A stretch of DNA of 64,000 nucleotides from Hansfordia pulvinata (Eukaryota > Ascomycota > Sordariomycetes > Xylariales), in the NCBI GenBank assembly GCA_006538405.1, contig BJKQ01000008.1, positions 806,001 through 870,000 of the forward strand, in the 5' to 3' direction. Of this stretch, positions 1 through 10,755 are shown piece by piece. Position numbers and translations under genes: made by a program. The notes below the pieces were generated by a model, which saw only the letters and a program-made list of their open reading frames with translations, did not search any database and was not told the origin of the DNA. The first letter of the stretch is position 1, and each line of letters opens with the position of its first letter.

Positions 1-2400
1 GTCCTGGATCGGCTTTATTTTAGGCCCGTTTCGTGTATAAGGTAGTATTATCCTTATAATTATCACCGCGATTCCCTTTTTTTGTTATTATTATTAACTT
101 TTATCGTTATATAATAGTATTTATTATAATGTTCCGGGTCTTTAATAGCTTTATAAGGTGGCTAAAAAGGCTGTGCCGTAAGGGTCTTAATAGTTTCTTA
201 AAGAAATATTAGGCTCGCTCTTTATTAAGGCGAGTCCTTATTTAAGCCTTTAAAGTGGTTAAATATTGGTTAAAAACCCGCGGGTCTTAACTTGGCAGTT
301 ACGAGGCCTCCTTTAATTAAGCGGAGATGTTAACGTAAGTGTGGGTAAAGTTACGAATTAAGGTGCGAGTTTACTTTTAAAATTAAGCTTAATCTCCTTA
401 AAGTTAAGCTTTTTTTAAGTCGGACATAAATCGGACGCGGGCCTGTTAAATACCTTTATAGTTCTGGTTTATCTTTTTTAATACGAAAAGCACCTTATTA
501 ACCCCTTACCGAAACTTTTAAGGTAAGTTAAAAAAAGCGGTCTTGCACTCCCCGATTTAGGACTTTTATTTATTAAAGGTGAAGCTGACGTTAAGTGGGT
601 CATACGTAAAGCTATATAATCGTTTTAAGTCCGTGCTTAAGTCGGAGTCCGATCGGTCGCGAGGTGAGTCCCTTTAAGAATCGGGGTTGTTTCGGTCCCG
701 CGCCCGGCTTAAATCGTGGGCCTTGCCTTTTTCTTTAAGGCTTAAAGCTCTTTTTCGAGTTATTAGCGTTCTTATTACTTCTTTAAGAGTCTTTATTAAA
801 GGGCGATTCGTTAGTCCTCCTCGTGTAATATGTTCTCGAGATCTTAAAGGCTTTCCCGATTTTAATCCGAACTTAAAGTGGGAGCCAGCGGATCCGGCGA
901 GGCCACCGCTGGGTCTTGCGCTTTTAAGACGTCTTAAGTGTTTAGTATGGTTAAGTGGCCGGCCGTTTAACTCTTTTTAAGGTTTAAAGCGTTTATAATT
1001 ATAAGTAACGAGTAGCAGTAAGAAGAATCAGAATTATAATAGCACGGCGTATATACGTTAAGTGTAATTAAAGGAAAGGATAATATAATCGTAAAGTAAG
1101 ATTAATTCTTACTTTATAAAGGTAAACGGGCGTAGCTTATACGTATATATATACGGGAGAGGAAATCGGATTAAAGTCGGGGGATTGTCGGCACAGCCAC
1201 GTATGGGTGGTCTTAGCCACACTGTATTGTGGCGCCGTGATAAAAAGGAGGGAGTTATAAAAGCTAAAGCATGAAAAGGGTTAAGCTATTTAATAAAATT
1301 AAAGGAGAAGGCTTTCTTTATAAAGAGTGTTATTCTTAATAAAAGGCTTAATTTCTTAATTAGAATCCGTTTAATTAAAAGGAGACCAGCGTAAAATAAT
1401 AGAAATTTAACGCTTAAAGCAAGACCTAAAAGAGTTATATATAATATAAGCTAATAAGCGAAAACTTAAGTATGAATTTTTATATAAAAAAAGGGGGTAT
1501 AATAAGCTATAATTTATCGGCGCGAGGAGCGCGTTTTACTTTTATTTATCCTTATAAACTCTTAATCTTACCCTTAAAATAAGTATAATTAAACGATAAG
1601 CCTGTCTTAACTTATTAAATATATATTTTTTATTATAAACCGTTTTTTTAACTTATAATAACTTAATATAAGGTTTTTTAAATTATATAACTTTTATTTT
1701 ATATTATTATACTCTTTAATACTAATAATTAATTTAATATAAGCTTATATAATTATTACTTTATAATCTTTTTACTTATAATAATTTACCTTATTTTACC
1801 GGCGTTAAAATCGGGTTCGTAATATATACTCGTTCTTTTAAAGGGTTCTTTTATTTACGTATTAAATGCAATTAATTATAAAGCTTTAATAAAAAGCTTA
1901 ATAAAATAAGTTATAAGTATATGTATGATTTTGCCTTCCTTTAATTATATACAGTCTTAAAGCATCCTTAATAATAAGACTTAATAAGCTTAATAACTTA
2001 CAGCACTTAAAAATACGTATAACGCTAGAAAACGCTTAAGTTTTAATAAACGCCTAAAAGGAAAATTGATAGCTAAACCAGTTTTGCCTTGAAAACGCTA
2101 AAGTAATAAAAACAGTTAAGAACGGTTTATTTACCGTTTAAGGAAGTCCTTAAATCCTGGTACGTTACGGTTACGACCTAGTACACGCAAACGGTCAAGT
2201 ACTCCTCCCTGTCCATGTAGTTCCCGTCCGAGTACAAGACGTACCTCTCAATTAAACAATAAGGTGACTCGGCTAAGGTATCTCCACTGACGACGGGAAC
2301 AATGCCATCTAAAAGGCAGCCTGCTTTCCATCCCCGTGATCCTAATCGACAGTCATTAAACCCAGACTAAAGACTCTACCGTGTTAGAACACCTACCTAT
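1..2400. repeat. AT-rich, probably RIP-degraded repeat relic
   Basis: This stretch is dominated by TA, TTA and TAA words and is much poorer in GC than everything to its right. It has no ORF above about 100 codons; the longest, at 687-980, has no recognisable protein content. GC rises between about 2150 and 2400 and normal gene-bearing sequence follows. Seen: extreme TpA enrichment and stops in every frame. Known: in filamentous ascomycetes RIP turns CpA into TpA in duplicated DNA, leaving such blocks. Inferred: a dead transposon or other repeat, possibly in heterochromatin. I could not identify terminal repeats or the parent element. Confidence 0.7.
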
Positions 2401-2703
2401 ATCTATCCTCCTGCCTTGAACTGCGCAAGATCAAAACAGCAAAGTCTGGCCGGCTCCTCGGTGACCACTTCTTCGCTACCCGAGTTTGATGATCCTGGAG
2501 CCTCGGAAGTCATCAGGAGGGGCAAGAAAGGCGCCCACCCACAGGCTCAACTCGAGGATCTATATCGTCGTCGTCGTCATCGTCGTCGCCCACCATCTCT
2601 TGATTGCTCGAACCCAATTGCAGGGAAATCGATCACCATCTCACCCTTTTAGGTCACCCTCCTCCTATAGTCCACCGCACAGAACTCAAATCAAACCTCA
2701 CCC
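2401..2703. other. Spacer upstream of the amidase gene
   Basis: Transition from the AT-rich block to the amidase start codon. It holds a short (CGT)n-type microsatellite near 2567-2588 and pyrimidine-rich sequence before the ATG. I see no gene and no clear TATA box. Confidence 0.5.
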
Positions 2704-4397
2704 ATGGCCGAGACGTACAAGGCCATCGGGGCGAGGAAGCGGCAGGACCTGCTCGACTCGATCCCGGCCGAGTGGCGCATCCCCGCCGGCGCGCTGCCGC
2801 CCGCCGACCAGGACGACGTCGCCGGCTGGCCCGAGCAGTCGGGCTGGTTCACCCCGCGCGAGCTCCACATCACCGGCCTCGCCGCCTCCGACCTCGTGCC
2901 CCGCCTCGCCGCCGCCGACCTGTCCGCCGAGGAGGTCACTCGCGCCTTTTGCAAGCGCGCCGCGGCCGCCCACCAGCTGGTTCGTTTTGGTCACTTATCC
3001 ATCCCTTATTCGATGTATACACACCCCCTGACAGACAAAAAAAAACAAAAAAAAAAACAGGTAAACTGCCTCTCGGAGACGTGCTTCGACCGCGCCCTCG
3101 CCACGGCGAGGCGCCTCGACGCGCACCTGGCCTCGACCGGCTCGCCGCTGGGGCCGCTGCACGGGCTCCCGGTCTCGCTCAAGGACAACTTCAACCTGCG
3201 GGGGCTCGACTCGACGGTGGGCTTCACCTCGCACGTGGGAGACCCCGCGGCGGGCGACGCCGCGCTGGCCTCGCTGCTCGAGCACGAGGCCGGGGCCGTC
3301 CTGTACGTCAAGACCAACGTGTCGACGGCCATGATGATGCCCGAGGCGGACAACCGCTGCACGGGGCGCACCGTGCTGCCGCGCAGCCGCCGGCTGACCA
3401 GCGGGGGCAGCTCGGGCGGCGAGGCCGCGCTGGTCGCGTTCCGCGGCAGCCCGCTCGGCGTGGGCACCGACATCGGCGGCTCCCTGCGCATCCCGGCCGC
3501 CTGCTGCGGCCTCTTCACCCTCAAGCCCTCCTTCGGCCGCTTCCCCACCGCGGGCTGCCGCTCCGGCCTGCCCGGCCAGGAGGCCGTCGCCTCCATCAAC
3601 GGGCCCCTGGCCCGCACACTCGCCGACGTCGAGATGTACGCCCGCGCCGTCGTCGGCCTGCGCCCCGAGCGCCGAGACCCCCGCTGCCTGCCCATCTCCT
3701 GGCGCCCTTTTTCGTCGTCATCTGCTTCGTCGTCGTCGTCGTCGTCATCATCTGCATCGTCCTCCACCACCTCCCTGCCCCCAAGCTGAGGATAGGCCTG
3801 ATGCCGCACGACGCCGTGGTCCGCCCCACGCCCCCGTCCGCCGCGCCCTCTCCGCCGCGGCCTCCCTCCTGCGGTCTCGGGGCCACGAGCTCGTGACCTG
3901 GTCGCCCGAGGACCAGAGGGAAGGGGGGGAGCTACTGGGTCGCATGTTCACGGCGGACGGCGGGCGGGCCATCCGCGAGCAGCTGAGGCGCACGGGCGAG
4001 CCCTGGTCCGCCTGGATGGAGCCCATCTACGCGCGCGCCAGGGAGATAACCGGTTCCGAGTACTGGGAGCTGAACGCGCGGCGGCAGGCCTTCCAGGCGA
4101 GGTACCTCGAGCGGTGGATGGCGGCGGGGCTGGACGCGCTGCTGTGCCCGGCGTCGCCTTATAGCGGGTGCGAGAATGGAAAAATGCTTTACGGTGAGTT
4201 TTTACGTTTCTCTATTTTTTTTCGTCTCTCTTTCTGTTTTTTTCTCCTCTCTTTCCATTTTTTCTTTCTTGTTTTTGCGTCTTGCGTGGTTTTATGCTTT
4301 TTCTGTCTGCCCTCTCTTGTTGCAGTCTGTGGAATTGCTAGACACGAAGCGACACGAAGCCGAGTCGCATTTAGACACATAAACACACACACACACA

Positions 4398-4432
<35 letters not shown>

Positions 4433-4883
4433 CTCCTTGTTTCCTTACTCTCCGGTTTCTGCCTTTGCTCTTAGCTAACTCCGCAGCCAGTCGGCTACAC
4501 GGGCGTCTTCAACGTCGTTGACTACCCGGCCATCGCCTTCCCCACGGGTCTCACCGCCGACCGCGACCTGGACCCGGCCGACGGCAGCGCCTACGAGCCG
4601 CTGGGCGACCTCGACGCGCGCGTCCAGGCGGGCTGTAAGTATTTATGTCCTGCGCCCCCCCCCCTTTTTTTTTTTTTTTTCAACGCCCCGCCCCCTCCGA
4701 CAACACGATACCCTGATCTGCGCGTGAGACGGCCGCTGGACACGCCTGCTGACACTCGCACCTCTTGCAGACGACGCCGACGCGGTCCACGGGTCGCCGG
4801 TGAACCTGCAGCTGGTGGGCCAGCGGCTGGAGGAGGAGAAGCTGATCGAGGTGTGCAAGGTGGTCCTGGAGGCGCTGAAGTGA
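2704..4883 (+). CDS. Amidase (amidase-signature family), with a one-base frameshift
   Basis: Amidase-signature hydrolase related to fungal acetamidases and FAAH, predicted to hydrolyse carboxylic amides in the cytosol. The Ser-cisSer-Lys triad is visible: Lys133 in SLKDNF, Ser209 in GGSSGGE and Ser233 in TDIGGSLR, a 24-residue Ser-Ser spacing as in FAAH. Exons I can place: 2704-2979, 3061 to about 3713, about 3791-4193, 4491-4634 and 4771-4883. The introns at 2980-3060, 4194-4490 and 4635-4770 are clear; 4194-4490 carries an AC/CT microsatellite. The stretch 3714-3790 is low complexity and is either an intron with a weak donor or a slip. Downstream, the conserved LRIGLM segment leaves frame at the C5 run 3831-3835; one extra C restores it and gives about 529 aa, normal for the family. 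Either a homopolymer error or a recent pseudogene. The substrate cannot be told. Confidence 0.85.
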
Positions 4884-5319
4884 GGGGCGAGTGCCGTGTA
4901 TCGCGGTTCTCACCGCGGATTGGGGTCTAACTGTACAGGTCTTGTAGTCACTGTAGAGGTAGCCAGATCCAATAAAGCGAGGTACTACGCAGGAGTTGGT
5001 GTAGCCACTTCCCGCGTCACTTGATATCTAGGTACATACGTAAATCCGTGGGAGGGCCAGAGATTCCACGATGCTGCCCCCTGGCGCGTGCGCAGCCAGA
5101 GACGTGACTGTACAATAGCAGACTGTGTCCTGCTTCGGATCCGGTTCCCCGGTCCCAGGCCCGTACCGAAATAGAGAAAAAATAGATTGCTGCTCGAGAG
5201 GCAATGCAAACAACAAAAACGCCAACCAGAAATCCTTACCGTCCGTCACCGGTAGGCCACCATCAGATATCCATTGGTACACAAAAAAAACCCAAAATTA
5301 ACACCCCCCCCCCCCCTTT
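4884..5319. other. Spacer with homopolymer runs
   Basis: Space between the convergent amidase and the minus-strand hypothetical gene. It contains an A-run near 5282-5290 and a C-run of 14 near 5303-5316. No gene is recognised. Confidence 0.5.
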
Positions 5320-5441
5320 TCAGAGCACGCCCTCGTTCAAGCCCAGCCCGCCCTCCGCCTGTTCCTCCTCCTCCTGCTCCAGCTCCAGCTGCCCAGACAG
5401 CGTAGCAAGCCCTCCCCCTCCCCCTCCCCCTCCCGGCGGCC

Positions 5442-6050
5442 CTAGGTCCCCCCGCCCTCCAGGTTGCGCACGGCGGCGGCGTACGCCCGCTCCGCCCGCG
5501 CCTCGAGGTGCGCCCGCCCCTCCTCGCGCCGGTGCCGCGCCCCGCGCCGCCCGTGCGCCGCCCGCCACCCCCACAACCGCTGCCGCCGCCGCCGCTGGTC
5601 ATCCGAGTAGTAGTCCCCTTCTTCTTCTTCCTCTTCCTCTTCCTCCTGTTCTGCTTCTTCTTCCGTATCGAATAATAACGTCTCTGCGCTGCTGCCGCTG
5701 CCGCCGCCGTGTTGTCTCCTCCTCCTCCTCCTGGCGTGAGCGTGGCTGTGGCTGTGCGGCGGAACGGGGTCGCCGGTGACCAGGTCGCGGGCGACGTCGT
5801 CTAGGAGGACCGTCGGCGGGGGGCGGCGGACGGCGGCGGCGGGTGCTGCTGCTGCCGCTGCTGGGGACGGGGATGGGGACGGGGATGGTGACGAGGAGGA
5901 GGAGGAGGGGAGCGAAGATGACGACGACATTGCCGACGAGGGCTTGAGGATGCCCCGCGGGTAAGGGGCGGGGCGGGTCGGGACGGCGGTGGTGGTGGTT
6001 GTGGGGGTGGAGATGGGGATGGCCATTGCGGCGGTTGTGCTTGCTACCAT
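5442..6050 (-). CDS. Low-complexity hypothetical protein
   Basis: I do not recognise this protein. The frame from the ATG at 6050 gives about 202 residues: a Thr/Pro-rich N-terminus, Ser/Pro and Ala tracts, an acidic run (E-rich followed by DYYSDDQ) and an Arg-rich C-terminal segment ending with AYAAAVRNLEGG. The last part, with alternating Arg, Ala and Glu, looks most like a real helical domain. The frame stops just after a G/C run; on the plus strand this is the C6 at 5449-5454. One extra base there would keep the frame open to a stop at 5320-5322 and add a Gly-rich stretch plus an acidic Glu/Gln helix. This is GC-rich, low-complexity DNA where chance ORFs are common, so the call is tentative. 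Confidence 0.4.
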   Translation of the reverse strand: MVASTTAAMAIPISTPTTTTTAVPTRPAPYPRGILKPSSAMSSSSSLPSSSSSSPSPSPSPSPAAAAAAPAAAVRRPPPTVLLDDVARDLVTGDPVPPHSHSHAHARRRRRRQHGGGSGSSAETLLFDTEEEAEQEEEEEEEEEGDYYSDDQRRRRQRLWGWRAAHGRRGARHRREEGRAHLEARAERAYAAAVRNLEGGGT

Positions 6051-6679
6051 CTTTCTATCCCCTTTTTCTTTACTTCCTGGGGCGGGAATGTTCGTTGTTG
6101 ATGGTGGTCATGTAGGGCTGGCGGTGATGAGTTCTTGGGGATTGTGGTCTCTGTATGTTCCCCCCTTTCCAGCAGAGTTGTTTTTTTTCTATTATCGAGC
6201 GTGAAATCCGGCGGTGGTGGATGAGACGGGCGTCTGACGTGTAGCTGGGCTGGGCTGAGCTGGGTTATGAGTGACGAGTGTCCGATCTGATCTGATCGGA
6301 TCCGGCCAGGTCCTGAATCGAACACGAGCGCGCCCCGAGATCACACACGTGCCGCAGTCGCTTGGTGACTGCTTGGTGACTAATAAATTGGCACGCGAAT
6401 GGGCTCGTCCGGACTAAACAAAAGCCAGCGGTCAGATGACGGATGACGGACTGACTGATGAGCCCCGGCGCAGTTTCCCCCGAGTCCGTCCTGCCCGTGT
6501 GTACTCTCGTGAACGACTACAATGCGGTGTCTGGAGGGTCACAAAGACGGGGGGAGTGTCTGAGTTGGTTGGGGTCCCGGGCTCAACGCAAGAAGGAGAA
6601 AGGATCAAAGCAAAATCGCGTCTGCGTCTCATGGGCTTCCCTGCCGCGCGAAGCATTCTTTTATGTACGAGTGTGAAGC

Positions 6680-6710
<31 letters not shown>

Positions 6711-6814
6711 CGTGTCTCGATGGCACGGCGGGACATGACGTAAACCCATGACCCTGGACTGCTGACCCTTTGACCCTTGACCCTGAGAGGCCTGGCCCTG
6801 ACTCTGACCCGACA

Positions 6815-6870
6815 CAAGACAGACAGACAGAAAGACAGACAGACAGACAGACAGACGGACGGACGGAGGG
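6815..6870. repeat. (CAGA)n microsatellite
   Basis: Tandem CAGA units that drift to CGGA at the right end. Intergenic. Confidence 0.9.
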
Positions 6871-7134
6871 CGTGCGACTGGTTGCCGGCAGTGAGGCCGG
6901 TCCGCTGCTTTTGCCTGGCTGGCTGGCTGGGCCGTCGACAGCCAATCCTCTGCGGCCGGCCCGTGGTAACAGGAGGCAGGGCTGCCTGCGAGAGCCTGCC
7001 TAAGTATCTACCGTTCCTACTGTACCTGACGGGCAGAAAAAAAAAAAGGGAGGAGGGATGATGCAGCACGACGTCAGCGCAGGGCTGCCCATCAATACCA
7101 GGTGCGTCTCTGCTCGTCTGGTGTCTTAGAGCAC

Positions 7135-7184
7135 GCATCGCACCGCATCGCATCGCATCGCATCGCATCGCATCGCATCGCATA
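7135..7184. repeat. (GCATC)n pentanucleotide array
   Basis: About nine tandem GCATC units, with one CACCG interruption near the left end. A shorter array of the same unit lies 1.5 kb away at 8696-8726. Confidence 0.9.
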
Positions 7185-8040
7185 TCGCAGGCAGGGCATC
7201 GAAGTGTAGTGCAGCCCGCACCGGACCCATGTCGATGGCGACACGTCTGCCCCAGTCAGACAGACCTACAGCACCAACACAGCACAGCACATCACAGTAC
7301 TCGTACAGCACAGCATCTCCAGGGTCTGCAGCACAGCAGCAATGGAAGTGAGCGACAAACACCAGCCAGCCAGCTTGGGTGCGACCCCGTGTCAGGTCGT
7401 GCCGCGCTTCCCACTACCTTACCCAATCCTCTCGATCCAATAAAAACCACCCTCGAGGCCGAGCCGAGCCGGGCTGGGCTGGGCTGGGCTGCGCTGCGGC
7501 GTCGCTGGGGATCGAGGCCGCGGGCGTGCATCGACCTGCCCTCCCCTCCCCTCCCCCTTTCTCCCAACTTCTCCCACGACGTAGTAGCTGAGGTGTACCC
7601 GTATGTGCGTGTCAACTGACACCAGCACGGCCATCTGCGGCTTTGCTGTGTTGTTGCGCTGTGCTACGTCAGGAAGCAGAAAGCAGAAAAAAGAGGGAGA
7701 GGGATCGCAATATGTCTCCCTCCCCCTTCTCCCGCGACGGGTCCGGGCAAACCAGGGGCCGAGTACAGCCGGACCCATGATGATGCGCCACGGAGGCCTA
7801 TCCGGGGGGGTTTCCCCAGCTCCACCGGCGGAGGCAGAGGGACAAACTCCACGGGGACGGACGGACGGACGGGGGACGGGACCGCGGGGAAGAGCCCTGC
7901 CTTTCATGCGCTTCCGTCCATCCCGGCGTGCTCGTTCGAGAGTATACCTACTACGTACTCGTATACGTTGCGCCTGCATTAGGTTCGTGTATGAATACTC
8001 GCAAGGACATCCCTTATTGCGAACCCCCGTACGATCCGCA

Positions 8041-8300
8041 TTCGGCTGGCATCTGAGTACCTAAGGTAGGTACTAAGAGTTGACAAATCTGCCAATCTGT
8101 CCAGCCATCGTGCCTCACCTTGACGATGGAGGACATGCCTTGCATGCCTTGCACGCCTTGCACGGAGAACATACCTACCTTAGGTATCTTGCTCGATGTG
8201 CCTGCCTTGCGTCAGGTCAGACACTCCTTCCTTCCGTCTCAGTATCTAGGTGTACCTACCTGAGGTATCTAGGTACCTGAGGTAGGTACCTTGCCCAGGT
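8041..8300. repeat. AGGTACCT-type repeat cluster
   Basis: Dense, imperfect copies of CCTAAGGTA, AGGTACCT and CTAGGTAC in both orientations, several overlapping as short palindromes. A direct repeat, CATGCCTTG, lies within it at about 8133-8160. Similar words recur at 18800-18850, 34995-35030, 53920-53945, 57570-57860 and 63620-63800, always outside exons. Confidence 0.7.
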
Positions 8301-8695
8301 GCCTTATCGATCACGCGCACCTGGCGTCATCTCAGCTCGACTTCATCTTGACGACACATCATCGAGGACATGGCATCGATGTAGACGCCAGCCATCCATC
8401 CACCCATCTATGATCATGCCTGCGTTATCTAAATGCTGAGTGTGTGTACCTGACCCCTGAGGGGCCACACTCTCGCCACGCCTCCACGCCTGCCCGCCTC
8501 GTGCGCCCTGTGCTGTTGTCGATACGGCTCTTTGGGTGGGCTGGGCCTGGAATCTGACATGCGCCTGCACCTTTTACGCCAACCAGCCAGCCGATATCAC
8601 TGTTCTCCTCCTCCATCAGCCGTCTCGTCTGTCGTGGCCAGCTGGTTACCATTGCGCCCAGTCTTGACCTATCGCCTCGTCTCACGTCTCATGTC

Positions 8696-8726
8696 GCATC
8701 GCATCGCATCGCATTCCATCGCATCA
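8696..8726. repeat. Second (GCATC)n array
   Basis: Four GCATC units followed by a degenerate CCATC GCATC end; same unit as the array at 7135-7184. Confidence 0.85.
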
Positions 8727-10755
8727 TGTCGAGTCGTGTCGTTCTCCGGGCTATTGGTAGCCCACGTGCCGGACGAGTGGGCCGCGCAGAGGAAAAGAAA
8801 CCGAGGGGACAAGCAGACAAGACACGGGACGCCGGCCGTCGGTGCTCCGTCGCCGGGCCTCCCCCCCGCTCCGCTTCACGGAGCCCACTCCGTCATGATT
8901 TTTTTTTCTTCTCCTCCTGTATTTCTCCCAACCGACGAGGCGCCCCCATCTCGCGCGAAACCGTCTGGCTCGGCCTTGGCGAACGCCCAACAGCGGGGGG
9001 GGAGTAAAAAAAAAAAAAACTTCGCCCCGACCCCGGAGGCGAAGGGCCAAGGGCCAAGAACGAGAGAGCGGCCGTCCACCCACAGTCGCACGGGACTGCC
9101 GCCCGCCGCCGCCGCCGCCTCCGCCTAGCAATACCGGCGGCCGCCAGCGCGCGGGTGCCATCGTTCCCCTCTTAGGGCCCGCGCGGAGCTGCCCGAAGGA
9201 GAAGACGGCGCAAGCGCACGTTCGGCGTCGGGTTTTTGTTCATTGGATGTGCGTCTACGTGTGTATGTGTACGTGCATGTGATGTGATCCCATCTGCCGA
9301 CCGTGTGCCTCTACTCCGCCCTTCATCACGAGAACGAACTCCATCTCACTTGTCGGTCAGGGACTGCCTGGGATTGGGTCGGGTTCCTCGCTGCTGGGTA
9401 TAGGCATTACAGTCGCAACCCACGCACGCGCGCACGCACGCGCGCGCGGCGTCCTGCGAACCAGTGTGCCGTGCCTTGCCGCGCATATCTCCTGCATCTA
9501 CTAATGAACGTACGCCAGGCACATCGGAATATCCGTACATTCGGATGCATGCCTGACCCGGTGAGTAAACTCCGCCTCCCGCAAAGTAGGTAGTCTTACT
9601 CGTAGATCGTGAGCCGGCGGCTGGCCGTCTTCTTCTCGGCAGCCCAGCACCGTGCTAAACGAACGAACCGGCGCACGGGTTGCACCCAACGCTCACGCCC
9701 ACCCTTTTTTCCTATTCTTTCCTTTCCTGCTCGGGAAGCCTGCCTTCCCTGCCTTGCCCATGCTGCTGAGGTGGGAAACACAACAGAATAAAAAATGGGG
9801 GAATGCAGAATAGCATACCTAGCATGGGTTCCACTGCGGCGTTATCTGTGGAGATCTGCCCACCCTTTTTACGTCTTTGCCCCCGTAGCCCCCTGTCTGG
9901 CCTGGTCTGGTCTGGTCTGTTTGTGTGGTCCTACGAGCTCGAGCCTAGATAAGACAGAAAGGAAAAAAAAAAAAGACCAACAAGAAGTGCCAACCCACGA
10001 CACAGACACTCGTAAATCCATCCCACGACCATCGTGTGCCCGTGGGCGGCTCCCAGCGCGCGTGGGGGGGCACCGCTTTTCCTACACCCACACCGCACAC
10101 CGCGTGGCGGGGCACACACATCAACGACACACACAAACACCACCAGAGCAAAAGCTCTTCCTTCCCATTTATAGCAAGTCCGCCGAGCATGTCGATTTCT
10201 GGGGCGAACCCGGTTGACAGCTCCGGTTCCCACAGTAAGGGGCACCATAGAAGAAGGGAAGGGAAGGGGGTGAAAAAAAAAAAGTTTGACAGACAGACAG
10301 GCATCAGCAGGCAAGGCAAGCTTGCCGAGCCCGCACGCCCTCTCTCTGCGGCAGGCATCCCGCGCATATACACCACTGAGATCCTGTGTGTAAGGTTCAT
10401 GTACATGCGTACGCAGCATCTAGTATATAGGGGAGGGGTTGAGACGGATAGATCGTGCGTACATAGGAGAGAGAATGGGCCTGTCCGCGCGTCCCCTCCC
10501 ACGATCCTCTCCAGATTTTCCGTCCTCGTCGTCTGCTTGCTGCTTTCTGCTTGATTGCCCCGTGACTGCATCATCTCGCGCCAGACAACAAGCGAAAGCC
10601 TGCCTCTTGAGAGAATCTCGACTCTCGACGCTCCGTTCGATCCCGACCTCTCGCCCGAGTGGACGGACTTGCCCGGCTCGCCGCCCGCCCCTCTTCGCAG
10701 TCACCACAAAGTCTCTGCCGCTGTGCCCACGGCGGAAAGGCGGAGGCCCGGCAGC

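Larger units (their letters stand above)
6051..10755. other. 4.7 kb microsatellite-rich spacer
   Basis: No convincing gene on either strand; the ORFs here have the composition of translated simple repeats. It holds (GA)n near 6683-6710, (CAGA)n at 6815-6870, (GCATC)n at 7135-7184 and 8696-8726, AGGTA/GTACC-type words at 8041-8300, and three copies of TACTCGTA (7298, 7956, 9597). A pyrimidine-rich leader precedes the transporter ATG. Confidence 0.6.

Noticed and set aside
687..980. 97-codon ORF in the AT-rich block
   Set aside because: Chance opening in degraded DNA with no recognisable protein content.
3714..3790. Counting the amidase low-complexity stretch as a further homopolymer frameshift
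   Set aside because: A 77-base GT-AG intron fits the phases, so a sequencing slip is not required, although the donor is weak.
6305..6335. B-box-like word (TGAATCGAACAC) suggesting a second tRNA
   Set aside because: No A-box and no cloverleaf can be folded around it on either strand.
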